This document shows positions 53,208 through 61,753 of a DNA stretch of 64,000 nt, in pieces. The stretch covers positions 1 to 64,000 of the forward strand of contig NZ_MAOE01000131.1 of the NCBI RefSeq assembly GCF_001884185.1, in the 5' to 3' direction. This DNA is from Bacillus albus (GTDB taxonomy: Bacteria; Bacillota; Bacilli; Bacillales; Bacillaceae_G). The stretch's first letter is position 1, and each line of letters opens with the position of its first letter. A model generated the notes under the pieces. The model did no database searches and had not been told where the DNA came from. It saw nothing but the letters and a program-made list of their open reading frames with translations. Both the position numbers and the translations under genes were made by a program.

Positions 53208-53987
53208 TTAAAGCGGATTACATTTCGGCATTTCAAGTCCAGACGATTGAGCTAGTTTTAATAAGTAGTAACATTCCTCTCTTGCCATATGATCTGCCAT
53301 TCTAGCTGATAATACACTTAATACTTCATTCGATAACTCGAGCTCTTCCACTTCATGTAAAAAATGCGAAAATAATTTCAATTCAAGTGAAACATCTTTT
53401 GTAAACTTCTTTAATGCTGGAAAATGATGAAGTTCCGTTCGTAAATATCCAGTCATCTCAACTGCCTTTAAGTAAAATTGTTCAAAATGCTTCGTAAATT
53501 CTTCGCTTTTCTCTTTCAATCTTTTTTCAACAAGATCTAGCCCACCAGAAATAGAACCCGCATGACCAGCCGCATCCGTTAACCAAACGAGATGATAATG
53601 CAATTCATGAAAAACAGGCGGAACTTCCCCTTTCTTCAAAAACTCTAAAACTGTTATATACTCTTCCACTTCGTTTACCATATGATTAATAAAAGTTGGC
53701 GTAAAATGAATAGTAATTTTCCCTTCCAACTGCTTCTGTATAATATTTAATTTAAATGCTCGAATTTCCTTAGCAGCTTGTTCAGCCTCTTTTGAGAATG
53801 CCATCAGATTTACATTCCGAACTTTATTTAACAGATTCGTAAATGTTTCAACAAAGTAAGTAGCTTGCTTTATATCCTCTTTTTCCTTCGGAGCTAACGC
53901 ATCCAGTAAAAATTGTGCATGATCAGTAAGTACCTTTAGCCAAAATTGATGCTCAAACAACGCACTTTCTTCATAATTTCTCTCCAC
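53208..53987 (-). CDS. DUF2935 protein
   Basis: A 259-aa, all-helical protein starting at GTG 53987 behind GGAGGGG. Two four-helix-like halves begin with ALFEHQFWLKVLTDHAQFLL and FINHMVNEVEEYITVLEFLK; His and Glu pairs (FEHQFW, DHAQF, INHMVNE, ELHYH, DHMAREE) suggest metal binding as in ferritin-like bundles. The function is unknown. The VOC gene lies 14 bp upstream on the same strand, so they may be cotranscribed. Confidence 0.83.
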   Translation of the reverse strand: MERNYEESALFEHQFWLKVLTDHAQFLLDALAPKEKEDIKQATYFVETFTNLLNKVRNVNLMAFSKEAEQAAKEIRAFKLNIIQKQLEGKITIHFTPTFINHMVNEVEEYITVLEFLKKGEVPPVFHELHYHLVWLTDAAGHAGSISGGLDLVEKRLKEKSEEFTKHFEQFYLKAVEMTGYLRTELHHFPALKKFTKDVSLELKLFSHFLHEVEELELSNEVLSVLSARMADHMAREECYYLLKLAQSSGLEMPKCNPL

Positions 53988-54001
53988 TAAATCCCCTCCG
54001 C

Positions 54002-54364
54002 TTATTCATCCTTCTCTACCACTTGAAGTTTATATCCATCCGGGTCTTGTACTACAATACTTTTCTCACTTTCTTTTTCTTTATATGGAATTTTATAAAA
54101 TACTAACCTCTTCTTTACATTCTCTATGTTAGAAATTGAAAATGTTAGAACATCAACTGAGTCCGTAACACTCTTCTCACGCCCGCCCAAACTGCGATTC
54201 ATCACAAAACTAATTCTCGTTGAATCATTATCATACCAAACCCCTGTAATATCTAATTGCGGCCTTTCTGAACTAGGTGTTATCCCTAAAATCCCTTCAT
54301 AAAAATACAGAGTTTCCTTTAAGTTCTTTACTTCCAATACAATGAATTGTTTCACAGTCTCCAT
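54002..54364 (-). CDS. VOC-superfamily (glyoxalase-like) protein
   Basis: A 120-aa protein starting at ATG 54364, seven bases after GGGGGG. It is one VOC module pair: FIVLEVKNLKETLYFYEGIL at the N terminus, IVVQDPDGYKLQVVEKDE at the C terminus. The last Glu-type ligand position is replaced by Gln (LQVVE), so metal dependence is unclear. The substrate is unknown. Confidence 0.8.
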   Translation of the reverse strand: METVKQFIVLEVKNLKETLYFYEGILGITPSSERPQLDITGVWYDNDSTRISFVMNRSLGGREKSVTDSVDVLTFSISNIENVKKRLVFYKIPYKEKESEKSIVVQDPDGYKLQVVEKDE

Positions 54365-54401
54365 ATTCATTCCCCCCGTACCTATTACTTTTTTATATGT
54401 G

Positions 54402-54431
54402 TCATAAATGCTCATTATGTCTGAATACAAT
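54402..54431 (+). promoter_or_regulatory. Candidate sigma-E promoter of cotJABC
   Basis: TCATAAA, 15 bp, AATACAAT, close to the mother-cell sigma-E pattern (KMATATT, CATACANT) and 33 bp before cotJA. The cotJ operon of B. subtilis is sigma-E controlled. Confidence 0.5.
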
Positions 54432-54463
54432 ACGTAGTAATGAACATGTAAGGAGGTTTATTC

Positions 54464-54679
54464 GTGAATAAATATATGAGATCATTCGTGCCCTACCATA
54501 GCCCTCTCGATCCTTGTCCTCCTATCGGAAAAAAATATTATTCTACTCCTCCTAATTTATTTTTAGGCTTTCAACCGCCAAACTTACCACAATTCACACC
54601 AAAAGAAGCGCTACAAAAAGGGACTTTATGGCCTGTTTTTTACGACTATTATGAAAATCCTTATAAAAAAGGGCGGTGA
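54464..54679 (+). CDS. cotJA: Spore coat-associated protein CotJA
   Basis: A 71-aa Pro/Tyr-rich protein starting at GTG 54464 after AAGGAGG. SPLDPCPPIGKKYYSTPPNL and ALQKGTLWPVFYDYYENPYK are the CotJA hallmarks. It goes to an inner coat layer and works with CotJC. Its stop overlaps the region carrying the cotJB ribosome site. Confidence 0.92.
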   Translation: MNKYMRSFVPYHSPLDPCPPIGKKYYSTPPNLFLGFQPPNLPQFTPKEALQKGTLWPVFYDYYENPYKKGR

Positions 54680-54687
54680 CTACTGAC

Positions 54688-54951
54688 GTGAATCAATCGC
54701 TACCAGAAGAATACTATGAGCTTTTACTGGAGCTTCAAGAACTGGACTTTGTACTAGTTGAACTCACTCTTTATTTAGATACACATCCAGATGACACCGC
54801 TGCGATTAATCAATTTAATGACTTTTCCTATAAACGGAGAGTATTAAAACAAAAGATGGAAGAAAAATACGGACCACTCCAACAGTTTGGAAACAGCTAT
54901 TCGAATGCCCCTTGGGAATGGAGCAAAGGTCCTTGGCCATGGCAAATATAA
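54688..54951 (+). CDS. cotJB: Spore coat protein CotJB
   Basis: An 87-aa protein read from GTG 54688, eight bases after GGTGA; another GTG at 54676 overlaps the cotJA stop but sits on the ribosome site. LPEEYYELLLELQELDFVLV, then YLDTHPDDTAAINQFNDFSY match CotJB. The C terminus is Trp-rich (APWEWSKGPWPWQ). It is second in cotJABC. Confidence 0.9.
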   Translation: MNQSLPEEYYELLLELQELDFVLVELTLYLDTHPDDTAAINQFNDFSYKRRVLKQKMEEKYGPLQQFGNSYSNAPWEWSKGPWPWQI

Positions 54952-54963
54952 AGGAGAGAAACT

Positions 54964-55533
54964 ATGTGGATTTATGAAAAGAAATTACAATACCCAGTTA
55001 AAGTGGGAACTTGCAATCCAGCACTTGCAAAATTATTAATTGAGCAATACGGCGGTGCAGATGGCGAGCTAGCTGCTGCACTACGTTACTTAAATCAACG
55101 TTATACAATTCCTGATAAAGTCATTGGCCTACTTACTGATATTGGTACAGAAGAATTTGCTCACCTTGAAATGATTGCTACGATGGTTTATAAACTAACG
55201 AAAGATGCAACTCCTGAACAAATGAAAGCTGCTGGACTTGATCCTCATTATGCTGACCATGATAGCGCACTTCATTACCATAATGCAGCTGGTGTTCCAT
55301 TTACTGCAACGTATATACAGGCTAAAGGTGATCCAATCGCCGATCTATACGAGGATATTGCGGCCGAAGAAAAAGCAAGAGCAACATATCAATGGCTCAT
55401 TAATTTATCCGATGATCCAGATATAAATGATAGTCTACGCTTCTTACGTGAACGTGAAATTGTCCATTCACAACGTTTCCGAGAAGCAGTTGAAATATTA
55501 AAAGAAGAACGTGATAAAAAAATATTTTTTTAA
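54964..55533 (+). CDS. cotJC: Spore coat manganese catalase-like protein CotJC
   Basis: A 189-aa ferritin-like di-manganese catalase homologue, starting at ATG 54964 after AAAGGAGAG. MWIYEKKLQYPVKVGTCNPA opens the protein; metal-ligand helices include GTEEFAHLEMIATMV near 60 and DIAAEEKARATYQWLI near 130, with REIVHSQRF near 163. It is made in the mother cell and placed in the spore coat. Confidence 0.93.
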   Translation: MWIYEKKLQYPVKVGTCNPALAKLLIEQYGGADGELAAALRYLNQRYTIPDKVIGLLTDIGTEEFAHLEMIATMVYKLTKDATPEQMKAAGLDPHYADHDSALHYHNAAGVPFTATYIQAKGDPIADLYEDIAAEEKARATYQWLINLSDDPDINDSLRFLREREIVHSQRFREAVEILKEERDKKIFF

Positions 55534-55565
55534 AACACGTATCCGATCGATATGTGTTTTTTTTA
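55532..55565 (+). terminator. Terminator of cotJABC
   Basis: AAAACACGTATC and GATATGTGTTTT flank CGATC, then a T-run. Confidence 0.8.
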
Positions 55566-55635
55566 CGTTCAAAGTTAAATCCTTCCTATTGAAGATATAA
55601 ACAGTATATTTATTCGATTTAATGCATTATTTTTT

Positions 55636-55650
55636 AATATTTTCAAAATT
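55636..55650. promoter_or_regulatory. Candidate CodY box upstream of brnQ
   Basis: AATATTTTCAAAATT matches AATTTTCWGAAAATT at 12 of 15 bases. Control of branched-chain amino acid uptake by CodY is common in Bacillus. Confidence 0.45.
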
Positions 55651-55751
55651 CCCTATTGCTTTCTAGTCATCAGACCTTTAAAATAGTAACAGTTACTCGA
55701 CAAATTATTTGAATTTTCGACAAAAACACTCATTAGGAGGATTTTCTTTAT

Positions 55752-57068
55752 ATGCGTACAACTTTAAAACCAGCGCAAATACTTTCGATTAGTTTATTAC
55801 TATTCGCAGTTTTCTTCGGTGCTGGTAATATGATTTTCCCGCCCCTTCTCGGTCTTTCTTCCGGAGAAAATATGTGGATTTCCATTACAGGATTTATTAT
55901 TACAGACGTCGGTTTATCTTTACTTGCTATCGTCGCTGTTGCCCTTGCCGGTGGTAGTTTTAACACTTTAGCAAGCCGTGTTCATCCAAAGTTCGCAGCA
56001 ATATTCGCTATCATTATTTATCTTTCAATCGGCCCACTATTTGTTATTCCACGAACTGGATCTGTATCTTACGAAATTGGGATTGCACCACTTTTCCCGG
56101 ACCAATGGTACTCTATGTTAATCTTTAGCGCGATTTTCTTTACAGTCGTCTACTTCTTATCATTAAATCCATCAAAATTAGTAGATCATATCGGAAAAAT
56201 ATTAACGCCAATTTTACTTGGAATTATTGCAATTATGGCAACAAAAGCGATTCTTTCACCAGGAACGTTTGCAGAACCTGTTGGTGACTATAAAGAAATT
56301 CCATTTTTCAAAGGATTTCTTGAAGGATTTTTAACATTAGATGCAATTGGAGCACTTGTATTATCAACGATTGTTGTAAATGCAATTCGCCAAAACGGTA
56401 TACAAGAGAAGAAATCAATTGCGAAATATACAATTATTTGCGGTAGCATTGCAGCTCTATTTTTAACAATTGTTTATTTCTTACTCGGTTATATCGGTGC
56501 TTCAAACGGCAACTTAGGTCAATTCGAGAACGGTGGTCAACTATTAGCTACTGTTATGTACCAATTCTTTGGGACAAGCGGTAATGTTTTATTAAGTATC
56601 GCAATCATCTTCGCTTGTTTAACGACAGCAATCGGCGTTGTAAGTGCATTCGCCAACTATTTTGCAACAGTATTAACAAATGTTTCATATAAGAAACTCG
56701 TACTATACGTTTGTATTTTTAGCTTCGTGATTTCAAACTTAGGATTAAGCTTACTAATTAAAATTACATTACCTGTATTAATTATTTTATATCCAATTAC
56801 AATCATTTTAATTTTCGTATCATTTATTGATAAATATACGAAACGTAAACCTTCTGTCTACATCGGAGCAATGATCGCAGCATTCATTATTAGCTGTATT
56901 CATGCACTTGATAATGTGGAATTGATACCAAGTTTTATCGCTAATATCGTACACACTATTCCGTTTTATAACTTAGGAATCGGCTGGATTATTCCAGCAA
57001 TCATCGGTGGTATAATCGGTTACTATATTCCGCAAACAGAAGCTGAAGGTGAAGTTTCTACAAAATAA
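55752..57068 (+). CDS. brnQ: Branched-chain amino acid transporter BrnQ
   Basis: A 438-aa, 12-helix LIVCS-family symporter for Leu, Ile and Val. The N terminus ILSISLLLFAVFFGAGNMIF followed by PPLLGLSSGENMW is the family signature; GSVSYEIGIAPLFPD and AFANYFATVL are further blocks. TAGGAGG lies ahead of ATG 55752. It is a single gene with a strong terminator. A CodY-like box about 100 bp upstream would repress it when branched-chain amino acids are plentiful. Confidence 0.92.
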   Translation: MRTTLKPAQILSISLLLFAVFFGAGNMIFPPLLGLSSGENMWISITGFIITDVGLSLLAIVAVALAGGSFNTLASRVHPKFAAIFAIIIYLSIGPLFVIPRTGSVSYEIGIAPLFPDQWYSMLIFSAIFFTVVYFLSLNPSKLVDHIGKILTPILLGIIAIMATKAILSPGTFAEPVGDYKEIPFFKGFLEGFLTLDAIGALVLSTIVVNAIRQNGIQEKKSIAKYTIICGSIAALFLTIVYFLLGYIGASNGNLGQFENGGQLLATVMYQFFGTSGNVLLSIAIIFACLTTAIGVVSAFANYFATVLTNVSYKKLVLYVCIFSFVISNLGLSLLIKITLPVLIILYPITIILIFVSFIDKYTKRKPSVYIGAMIAAFIISCIHALDNVELIPSFIANIVHTIPFYNLGIGWIIPAIIGGIIGYYIPQTEAEGEVSTK

Positions 57069-57070
57069 AG

Positions 57071-57107
57071 AAAAGAAGCAAGCATGAAATACATGCTTGC
57101 TTCTTTT
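57071..57107. terminator. Bidirectional terminator after brnQ
   Basis: AAAAGAAGCAAGCATG and CATGCTTGCTTCTTTT are exact 16-bp arms. Confidence 0.9.
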
Positions 57108-57241
57108 CACATCGTATGTTTAAAAGTAAATAACTCTTCTTTTGACTGCACAGCACATTGTTCCTCTTCTACAACGTCCTTCTTTACCTCTCCTCCTAAC
57201 CTTACTTTCATCATCGCTTCTTCTATACTTTTTACAATCAT
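57107..57241 (-). CDS. Possible 44-aa protein
   Basis: An open frame from ATG 57241 to TGA at 57107. It begins MIVKSIEEAMMKVRLGGEVK and ends FTFKHTM, with an acidic middle. AGGA lies only three bases upstream of the ATG, a short gap. The frame stays open further upstream (FFGLTIFSGN), so it could be the end of a lost longer gene. It sits between two terminators. This is a weak call. Confidence 0.35.
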   Translation of the reverse strand: MIVKSIEEAMMKVRLGGEVKKDVVEEEQCAVQSKEELFTFKHTM

Positions 57242-57265
57242 ATTTCCTGAGAAAATAGTAAGTCC

Positions 57266-57297
57266 AAAAAAATCACTAGGTTATGATCCTAGTGATT
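57266..57297 (-). terminator. Terminator of the YwaF-type gene
   Basis: AATCACTAGG and CCTAGTGATT flank a 7-base loop and are followed by TTTTTTT on the minus strand; the stem overlaps the last codons. Confidence 0.85.
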
Positions 57298-58015
57298 CTT
57301 TATGCGCATGCCCTTCTCTTTTCGCAAACGGCATATACAAAATAAAACATCCAATAAGCGCAGCTATTTCTAATGAAATAATATAGTAAGGGTGCGGCCC
57401 TAACATATCGAGTAATGAAGCAGTTTCTGGCTTACGAGCTAAAAACATATAATTACCACCTGTTGTGTAGTTTACAAAAGAAACGATTGGAATTACTATG
57501 TTCAAAAATATCATCGTACGCTTAATCGATTGCAAGGTCGGTCTATATCCTTCTACCCAAGTCATAAAGAGTGGTGCCCAAATGAGCAATATATGCGCGA
57601 TAAAATATTCAATGAAACGAAAATGCGGAAAAGCATATTGCAAGTTCGGCGTTAACATAGCTTGTGATGCACCAATAATTCCCGTAAAAAATACAATCTC
57701 ATATATGCGGTAACTTTTCGTTACAATCATAATCGATGCTAACAATAAACTAATCGTACATAACTCAAATGGTAATGAAGTGCCTAGTTCAAATATCCCT
57801 GCTTTCCATTCCCACATATGAAGTCCAATCTCACTTCCAATAAATAAAAATGCAATGGCATATCGAACCGTTATATTCCACTCACTTTGCCGTAATACAT
57901 CTTGGTATTGATACAGAAAAAATATCCCCACCAACATAATAAATAATATAAGGACGTGTTGCCTTGAGTATGGAATAAATGGTTTTAATGGATGCGCACT
58001 AAAATAAGCTTCCAT
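57281..58015 (-). CDS. TIGR02206 / YwaF-type integral membrane protein
   Basis: A 244-aa protein with about seven membrane helices, starting at ATG 58015 seven bases after GGAGG. SLPFELCTISLLLASIMIVT near 80, AMLTPNLQYAFPHFRFIEYF near 120 and GGNYMFLARKPETASLLDML near 190 match the TIGR02206/YwaF family of unknown function. It is monocistronic. Confidence 0.85.
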   Translation of the reverse strand: MEAYFSAHPLKPFIPYSRQHVLILFIMLVGIFFLYQYQDVLRQSEWNITVRYAIAFLFIGSEIGLHMWEWKAGIFELGTSLPFELCTISLLLASIMIVTKSYRIYEIVFFTGIIGASQAMLTPNLQYAFPHFRFIEYFIAHILLIWAPLFMTWVEGYRPTLQSIKRTMIFLNIVIPIVSFVNYTTGGNYMFLARKPETASLLDMLGPHPYYIISLEIAALIGCFILYMPFAKREGHAHKESLGS

Positions 58016-58123
58016 CTTCCTTCCTCCTTTCCTCCATACAATATTATTGTAAGAAAGAAACAACGAGTCAATTCATTTGCTTACACTAGGACAAGCTCTA
58101 CCTTACATTTATATATACGTACC

Positions 58124-58137
58124 TTACAAAACTGTAA
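58124..58137. promoter_or_regulatory. BceR-type response-regulator box upstream of yknXYZ
   Basis: TTACA-AAAC-TGTAA matches the BceR-like consensus TNACA-N4-TGTAA exactly and is embedded in the wider palindrome ACCTTACA/TGTAAGGT (58121-58140). A second TACCTTACA half lies 21 bp upstream (58099-58107). It is centred about 30 bp before the -35 box. Confidence 0.55.
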
Positions 58138-58159
58138 GGTTATTGTAAGCTAAAACGAT

Positions 58160-58187
58160 TTGTCAGATTCTTTACCTCTTCTATACT
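58160..58187 (+). promoter_or_regulatory. Sigma-A-type promoter of yknXYZ
   Basis: TTGTCA (58160-58165), 16 bp, TATACT (58182-58187), 39 bp before the first gene. Confidence 0.6.
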
Positions 58188-58226
58188 GAATGTAGATACT
58201 AAAACGAACGAAAAGGTGATAAATAG

Positions 58227-59330
58227 ATGAAGAAGAAAAATAAAGTGTTAATTACTAGTGTAGTAGCAATCGGTATTGCAGCTGGATCATATTTTGCATT
58301 TGCTGGCGGCGGTTCAGAAGTGGCAATGGCATATAACGGATATAAAGTAACAGAAAAACAAATTGAAAACGCACAAAAATTTGGCGGTGAAGTCATTCCA
58401 AACGGGATCGAAACAATTTCATTTGATCCAACAAAAGGTACGTATGAATTAGCTGTAAAAAAAGGTGATGAAGTGAAAAAAGGTCAGCTCCTTTTTAAAT
58501 ATAACGACCCTACTGCGAAACAAGGTGTAACAGAAGCAGAAATGCAAAAGAAAATCGCACAAAAAGAAGTAACATTGTTCCAAAAGCAAATTGATGCTGC
58601 GAAACAAAAATTACAAAAAGATAAAAATGCAGGCCTTCCTGCTGAAGCATTAAAAGCATCAGAAATTGAAGTACAGCAATTAGAATCACAACTTGAAATG
58701 AAGAAGTTTGAAGTTGAAAAAGCTGATGAGATGATTAAAGCGGCAAAAGAGAAAGTAAACACACTTTCTGTAACGAGCCCTACTGATGGCGTAATTGATG
58801 ACATCGTAAAAACTGCTGATGAAAAAACAGGTATGAGCGGTATTACACTTCGTCACGCTGGTCCATTTAAAGTAAAAGGTCAACTTTCTGAATATGAGCT
58901 TGCTAATATGAAAGTTGGGCAAGAAGTAACTGTTTCCTCAAAAACGGTCGCTGGTAAGACTTGGACAGGAAAAGTAACAGAAATCGGTTCTACACCATTA
59001 AAGAGCATGGATGAAAATAAAACTGTTTCTAACTATCAATTCACTGTCACGTTAGATAATAGTGAAGAATTACAAAACGGCTTCCACGTATACGTAACAA
59101 GTAAATCTGGCGAAGCAACTGGTACGATTGTTCCGAAAAGCAGCATCGTGAAAAAAGGTGACAAAAATGTTGTTTTCGTTATAAAAGACGGTAAAGCGAA
59201 AGAACAAGCGGTTACTGTTGAATTCGAGACTGATAGCGAAGCAAAAGTTTCTGGAGTGAAAAAAGGAGAACAAATTATCTCTAAACCTGAAAAAGACTTA
59301 AAAGATGGTATGGAGGTCGTCGCCCGATGA
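58227..59330 (+). CDS. yknX: Efflux ABC transporter adaptor (HlyD/YknX type)
   Basis: A 367-aa membrane-fusion protein: one N-terminal membrane anchor (LITSVVAIGIAAGSYFAFA), a lipoyl half-motif (TYELAVKKGDEVKKGQLLFK), a coiled coil (about 100-180), second lipoyl half (TSPTDGVIDDIV) and beta-barrel domains. It bridges the membrane permease and the cell exterior. The next two genes encode an ATPase and a MacB/FtsX-type permease, as in B. subtilis yknXYZ, which protects against a toxic peptide (SdpC). YknW is not adjacent here. Its stop overlaps the next start (ATGA). Confidence 0.82.
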   Translation: MKKKNKVLITSVVAIGIAAGSYFAFAGGGSEVAMAYNGYKVTEKQIENAQKFGGEVIPNGIETISFDPTKGTYELAVKKGDEVKKGQLLFKYNDPTAKQGVTEAEMQKKIAQKEVTLFQKQIDAAKQKLQKDKNAGLPAEALKASEIEVQQLESQLEMKKFEVEKADEMIKAAKEKVNTLSVTSPTDGVIDDIVKTADEKTGMSGITLRHAGPFKVKGQLSEYELANMKVGQEVTVSSKTVAGKTWTGKVTEIGSTPLKSMDENKTVSNYQFTVTLDNSEELQNGFHVYVTSKSGEATGTIVPKSSIVKKGDKNVVFVIKDGKAKEQAVTVEFETDSEAKVSGVKKGEQIISKPEKDLKDGMEVVAR

Positions 59331-60001
59331 TTAACTTAAAAGGCATCACGAAATCTTTCCAAAATGGTGCAGAATCCGTTCAAATATTACACGGCATTGA
59401 CGTAACACTAAACCAGGGAGAATTTACTTCTATTATGGGACCATCTGGTTCTGGTAAATCAACATTAATGAACATTATCGGTTGCTTAGATAAACCGACG
59501 ACTGGTGCGTATGAACTAGCTGGTCAAAACATTTCAAACATGTCTGAAACAGAACTTGCACGCGTTCGTAATAAAGAGATTGGATTCGTATTCCAAAACT
59601 TCATGTTATTACCGAGACTTACAGCACTTCAAAATGTAGAGCTGCCTCTTATTTACGCTGGAGTTGATAAAAAAGAAAGACGTGAGCGCTCATTAGCTGC
59701 TTTAAAAAAAGTCGGTTTAGCCGATCGCGCTACTCACCTACCGAACGAATTATCAGGTGGTCAAAAACAGCGTGTCGCAGTCGCACGTGCAATCGTAAAT
59801 AATCCAAAGTTCATTTTAGCCGATGAACCGACGGGGGCACTTGATACGAAAACAAGTACACAAATTATGGACCTCTTTTACGAATTAAACAAACAAGGCT
59901 CAACAATCATTATGATTACCCATGATCGTGAAATTGGGGAAGCTGCAGCACGTCAAATTGTAATTCGTGACGGAAATATCGTCCAAGATTGGAGAGGTTA
60001 A
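59327..60001 (+). CDS. yknY: Efflux ABC transporter ATPase (MacB/YknY type)
   Basis: A 224-aa ABC ATPase with GPSGSGKST, LSGGQKQRVAVARA, ILADEPTGALD and MITHD, the LolD/MacB-type subfamily marked by NKEIGFVFQNFMLLPRLTAL. It starts 4 bp inside the end of the adaptor gene with GGAGG ten bases upstream. It energises the permease encoded downstream. Confidence 0.88.
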   Translation: MINLKGITKSFQNGAESVQILHGIDVTLNQGEFTSIMGPSGSGKSTLMNIIGCLDKPTTGAYELAGQNISNMSETELARVRNKEIGFVFQNFMLLPRLTALQNVELPLIYAGVDKKERRERSLAALKKVGLADRATHLPNELSGGQKQRVAVARAIVNNPKFILADEPTGALDTKTSTQIMDLFYELNKQGSTIIMITHDREIGEAAARQIVIRDGNIVQDWRG

Positions 60002-60003
60002 TT

Positions 60004-61182
60004 TTGAACACGAGTGAAAATATACGCATGGCCCTTTCCTCTATCTTTGCCCATAAAATGCGTTCCATCTTAACGATGCTAGGAATTATTATCGGTATTA
60101 GTGCCATTATTACTATCATTTCAATGGGTGATGGTACGAATGCAAAGTTTAAGGAAGAACTAGGCCAAGGAAAAGATAATGAAATTACCATTTACTACAA
60201 CAACCCTGATTACGGAACAGATAGTGCCAAAATCACACCTGATATGCTAAACCGTCTTCAAGCTGTACCAGGCGTTAAAGATGTGTATCCAGACGTAAGT
60301 ATGAAAGTAAAAGCATCTGCTGGTTCAAAAGATGTAAATCTTGATTTAAAAGGTGGAACAGGAGCCTTTATGACAGATTCGAAAATAAAATTAGTTCACG
60401 GTCGTGAATTAAATGACAGTGAATTAAACCAAGCAATCCCTGCTGTTATATTAAATGAAGAAGCTTTCAACAAATTATTTAGTAATGGTTGGGAATCAAA
60501 TCAATACACAGATATAAAAGGAAAGCCGTATAAAATAGTCGGTGTATACGAAACGAAAAATGACTTTGGAATGCCTATGCCTGAAGGTTATACATCACTT
60601 GAAAACGCGCCTGTCATTTCAGGAGTAAATGAATACGACTCTGTAAGATTAACAATGACCTCTCCAACAGAACGTAAAAGTGTAGAAAAACAAGCAGTTT
60701 CTGTTTTAAACGAAATGAAAGCTCCTAAATTTGAGCACAAATTCGAAGCACAAGACTTAGGTGAATTTACGAAGCAATTAGACGAATCTATCGGTATGAT
60801 GAAAATGGTATTCGGTGGTATTGCCGCTATCTCCTTACTTGTTGGTGGTATCGGTGTAATGAATATCATGCTTGTATCTGTAACAGAACGTACACGTGAA
60901 ATTGGTATTCGTAAAGCACTTGGTGCAACGCGTGGTAAAGTATTAACACAATTCTTAATTGAATCTTGTATTTTAACAGGTCTCGGCGGTTTCATCGGAT
61001 TCATGCTCGGTATCTTCTTCGCTTGGATCGTCTCCATCTTTGCCGGATGGCCACTCGTTGTCTCAAAAGAACTTGGACTTCTTGCAGTAGGTATCTCCAT
61101 GTTAATCGGTATTATATTCGGTCTACTACCAGCTAACAAAGCTGCCAAACTGGATCCAATTGAATGTTTACGATATGAATAA
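60004..61182 (+). CDS. yknZ: Efflux ABC transporter permease (MacB/FtsX type)
   Basis: A 392-aa permease read from TTG 60004, six bases after GGAGAGG, 2 bp after the ATPase gene. Helix 1 is in MLGIIIGISAIITIISMGDG, a large extracellular domain spans about 55-255 and three helices follow at the C terminus, with the MacB motif SVTERTREIGIRKALGATRG. Such permeases work as mechanotransmitters pushing peptides or drugs outward. The size is close to YknZ (397 aa). Confidence 0.86.
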   Translation: MNTSENIRMALSSIFAHKMRSILTMLGIIIGISAIITIISMGDGTNAKFKEELGQGKDNEITIYYNNPDYGTDSAKITPDMLNRLQAVPGVKDVYPDVSMKVKASAGSKDVNLDLKGGTGAFMTDSKIKLVHGRELNDSELNQAIPAVILNEEAFNKLFSNGWESNQYTDIKGKPYKIVGVYETKNDFGMPMPEGYTSLENAPVISGVNEYDSVRLTMTSPTERKSVEKQAVSVLNEMKAPKFEHKFEAQDLGEFTKQLDESIGMMKMVFGGIAAISLLVGGIGVMNIMLVSVTERTREIGIRKALGATRGKVLTQFLIESCILTGLGGFIGFMLGIFFAWIVSIFAGWPLVVSKELGLLAVGISMLIGIIFGLLPANKAAKLDPIECLRYE

Positions 61183-61184
61183 AC

Positions 61185-61218
61185 AAAAACGTAGGAATTT
61201 ACACTCCTACGTTTTTTT
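61185..61218 (+). terminator. Terminator of yknXYZ
   Basis: AAAAACGTAGGA and TCCTACGTTTTTTT form stem and T-run. Confidence 0.87.
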
Positions 61219-61710
61219 ATTTATCTATTAAATCGTGTTTCTTCTATTATATATGTTTCACGTTATACATACCTTTCACTATTTCAAAGTACTAAAGCTA
61301 TTACAGAATCCTATTATTGCAAAAATAATATGTAAAAGACTAAAATCAAGGCGTAATTTTTTCCATACCTCGACTTATTTTGTAACAATTATAGCGATAT
61401 TTCATTGATTTTCACCCCATTTATATTTCTCCGCAACTAAAGTAGTTATTTTTATATAACTACTTTTCTGTTTCAACAGCAAAATACGTCGATTTTGTAA
61501 CAATCAAGAAATAATTACGTAACTCTACAGAAACAATATTAATCAATTAGAAATTGAAATACTTTTCTTTTTATGCATCATACGCTCTAACCTCCCCTAT
61601 AAACTATAAGAAAGCGCTTTTAGGATATTACTGGAATTATTACAGAATATTAATGACCCGTTACGAAACCTTTGTAATTTTATGTTTTCCGCAAATAAGA
61701 AAATAATGGT

Positions 61711-61719
61711 TGCTATAAT
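61711..61719 (+). promoter_or_regulatory. Extended -10 promoter of the 3D-domain gene
   Basis: TGCTATAAT, a TGn-extended perfect -10 box, 34 bp before the ATG. The -35 region is poor (ATAAGA). Confidence 0.55.
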
Positions 61720-61753
61720 GAGGTCAACGAAAACAAATGCAATGGAGGCTATT

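Larger units (their letters stand above)
61183..61753. other. Intergenic region upstream of the 3D-domain protein gene
   Basis: About 570 bp. It holds the yknXYZ terminator (61185-61218), a hairpin AAAGTAGTTA/TAACTACTTT (61439-61466) without an attached gene, two copies of TTTTGTAACAAT (near 61379 and 61495), a cre-like AGAAAGCGCTTTTA (61609-61622) and an extended -10 promoter TGCTATAAT (61711-61719). Confidence 0.5.

Noticed and set aside
57084-57386. A 100-codon plus-strand frame after brnQ
   Set aside because: It covers the brnQ terminator, the minus-strand terminator and the end of the YwaF-type gene. No ribosome site is seen.
60588-61148. A 186-codon minus-strand frame
   Set aside because: It lies wholly inside the permease gene yknZ, has no ribosome site and looks like an antisense shadow.
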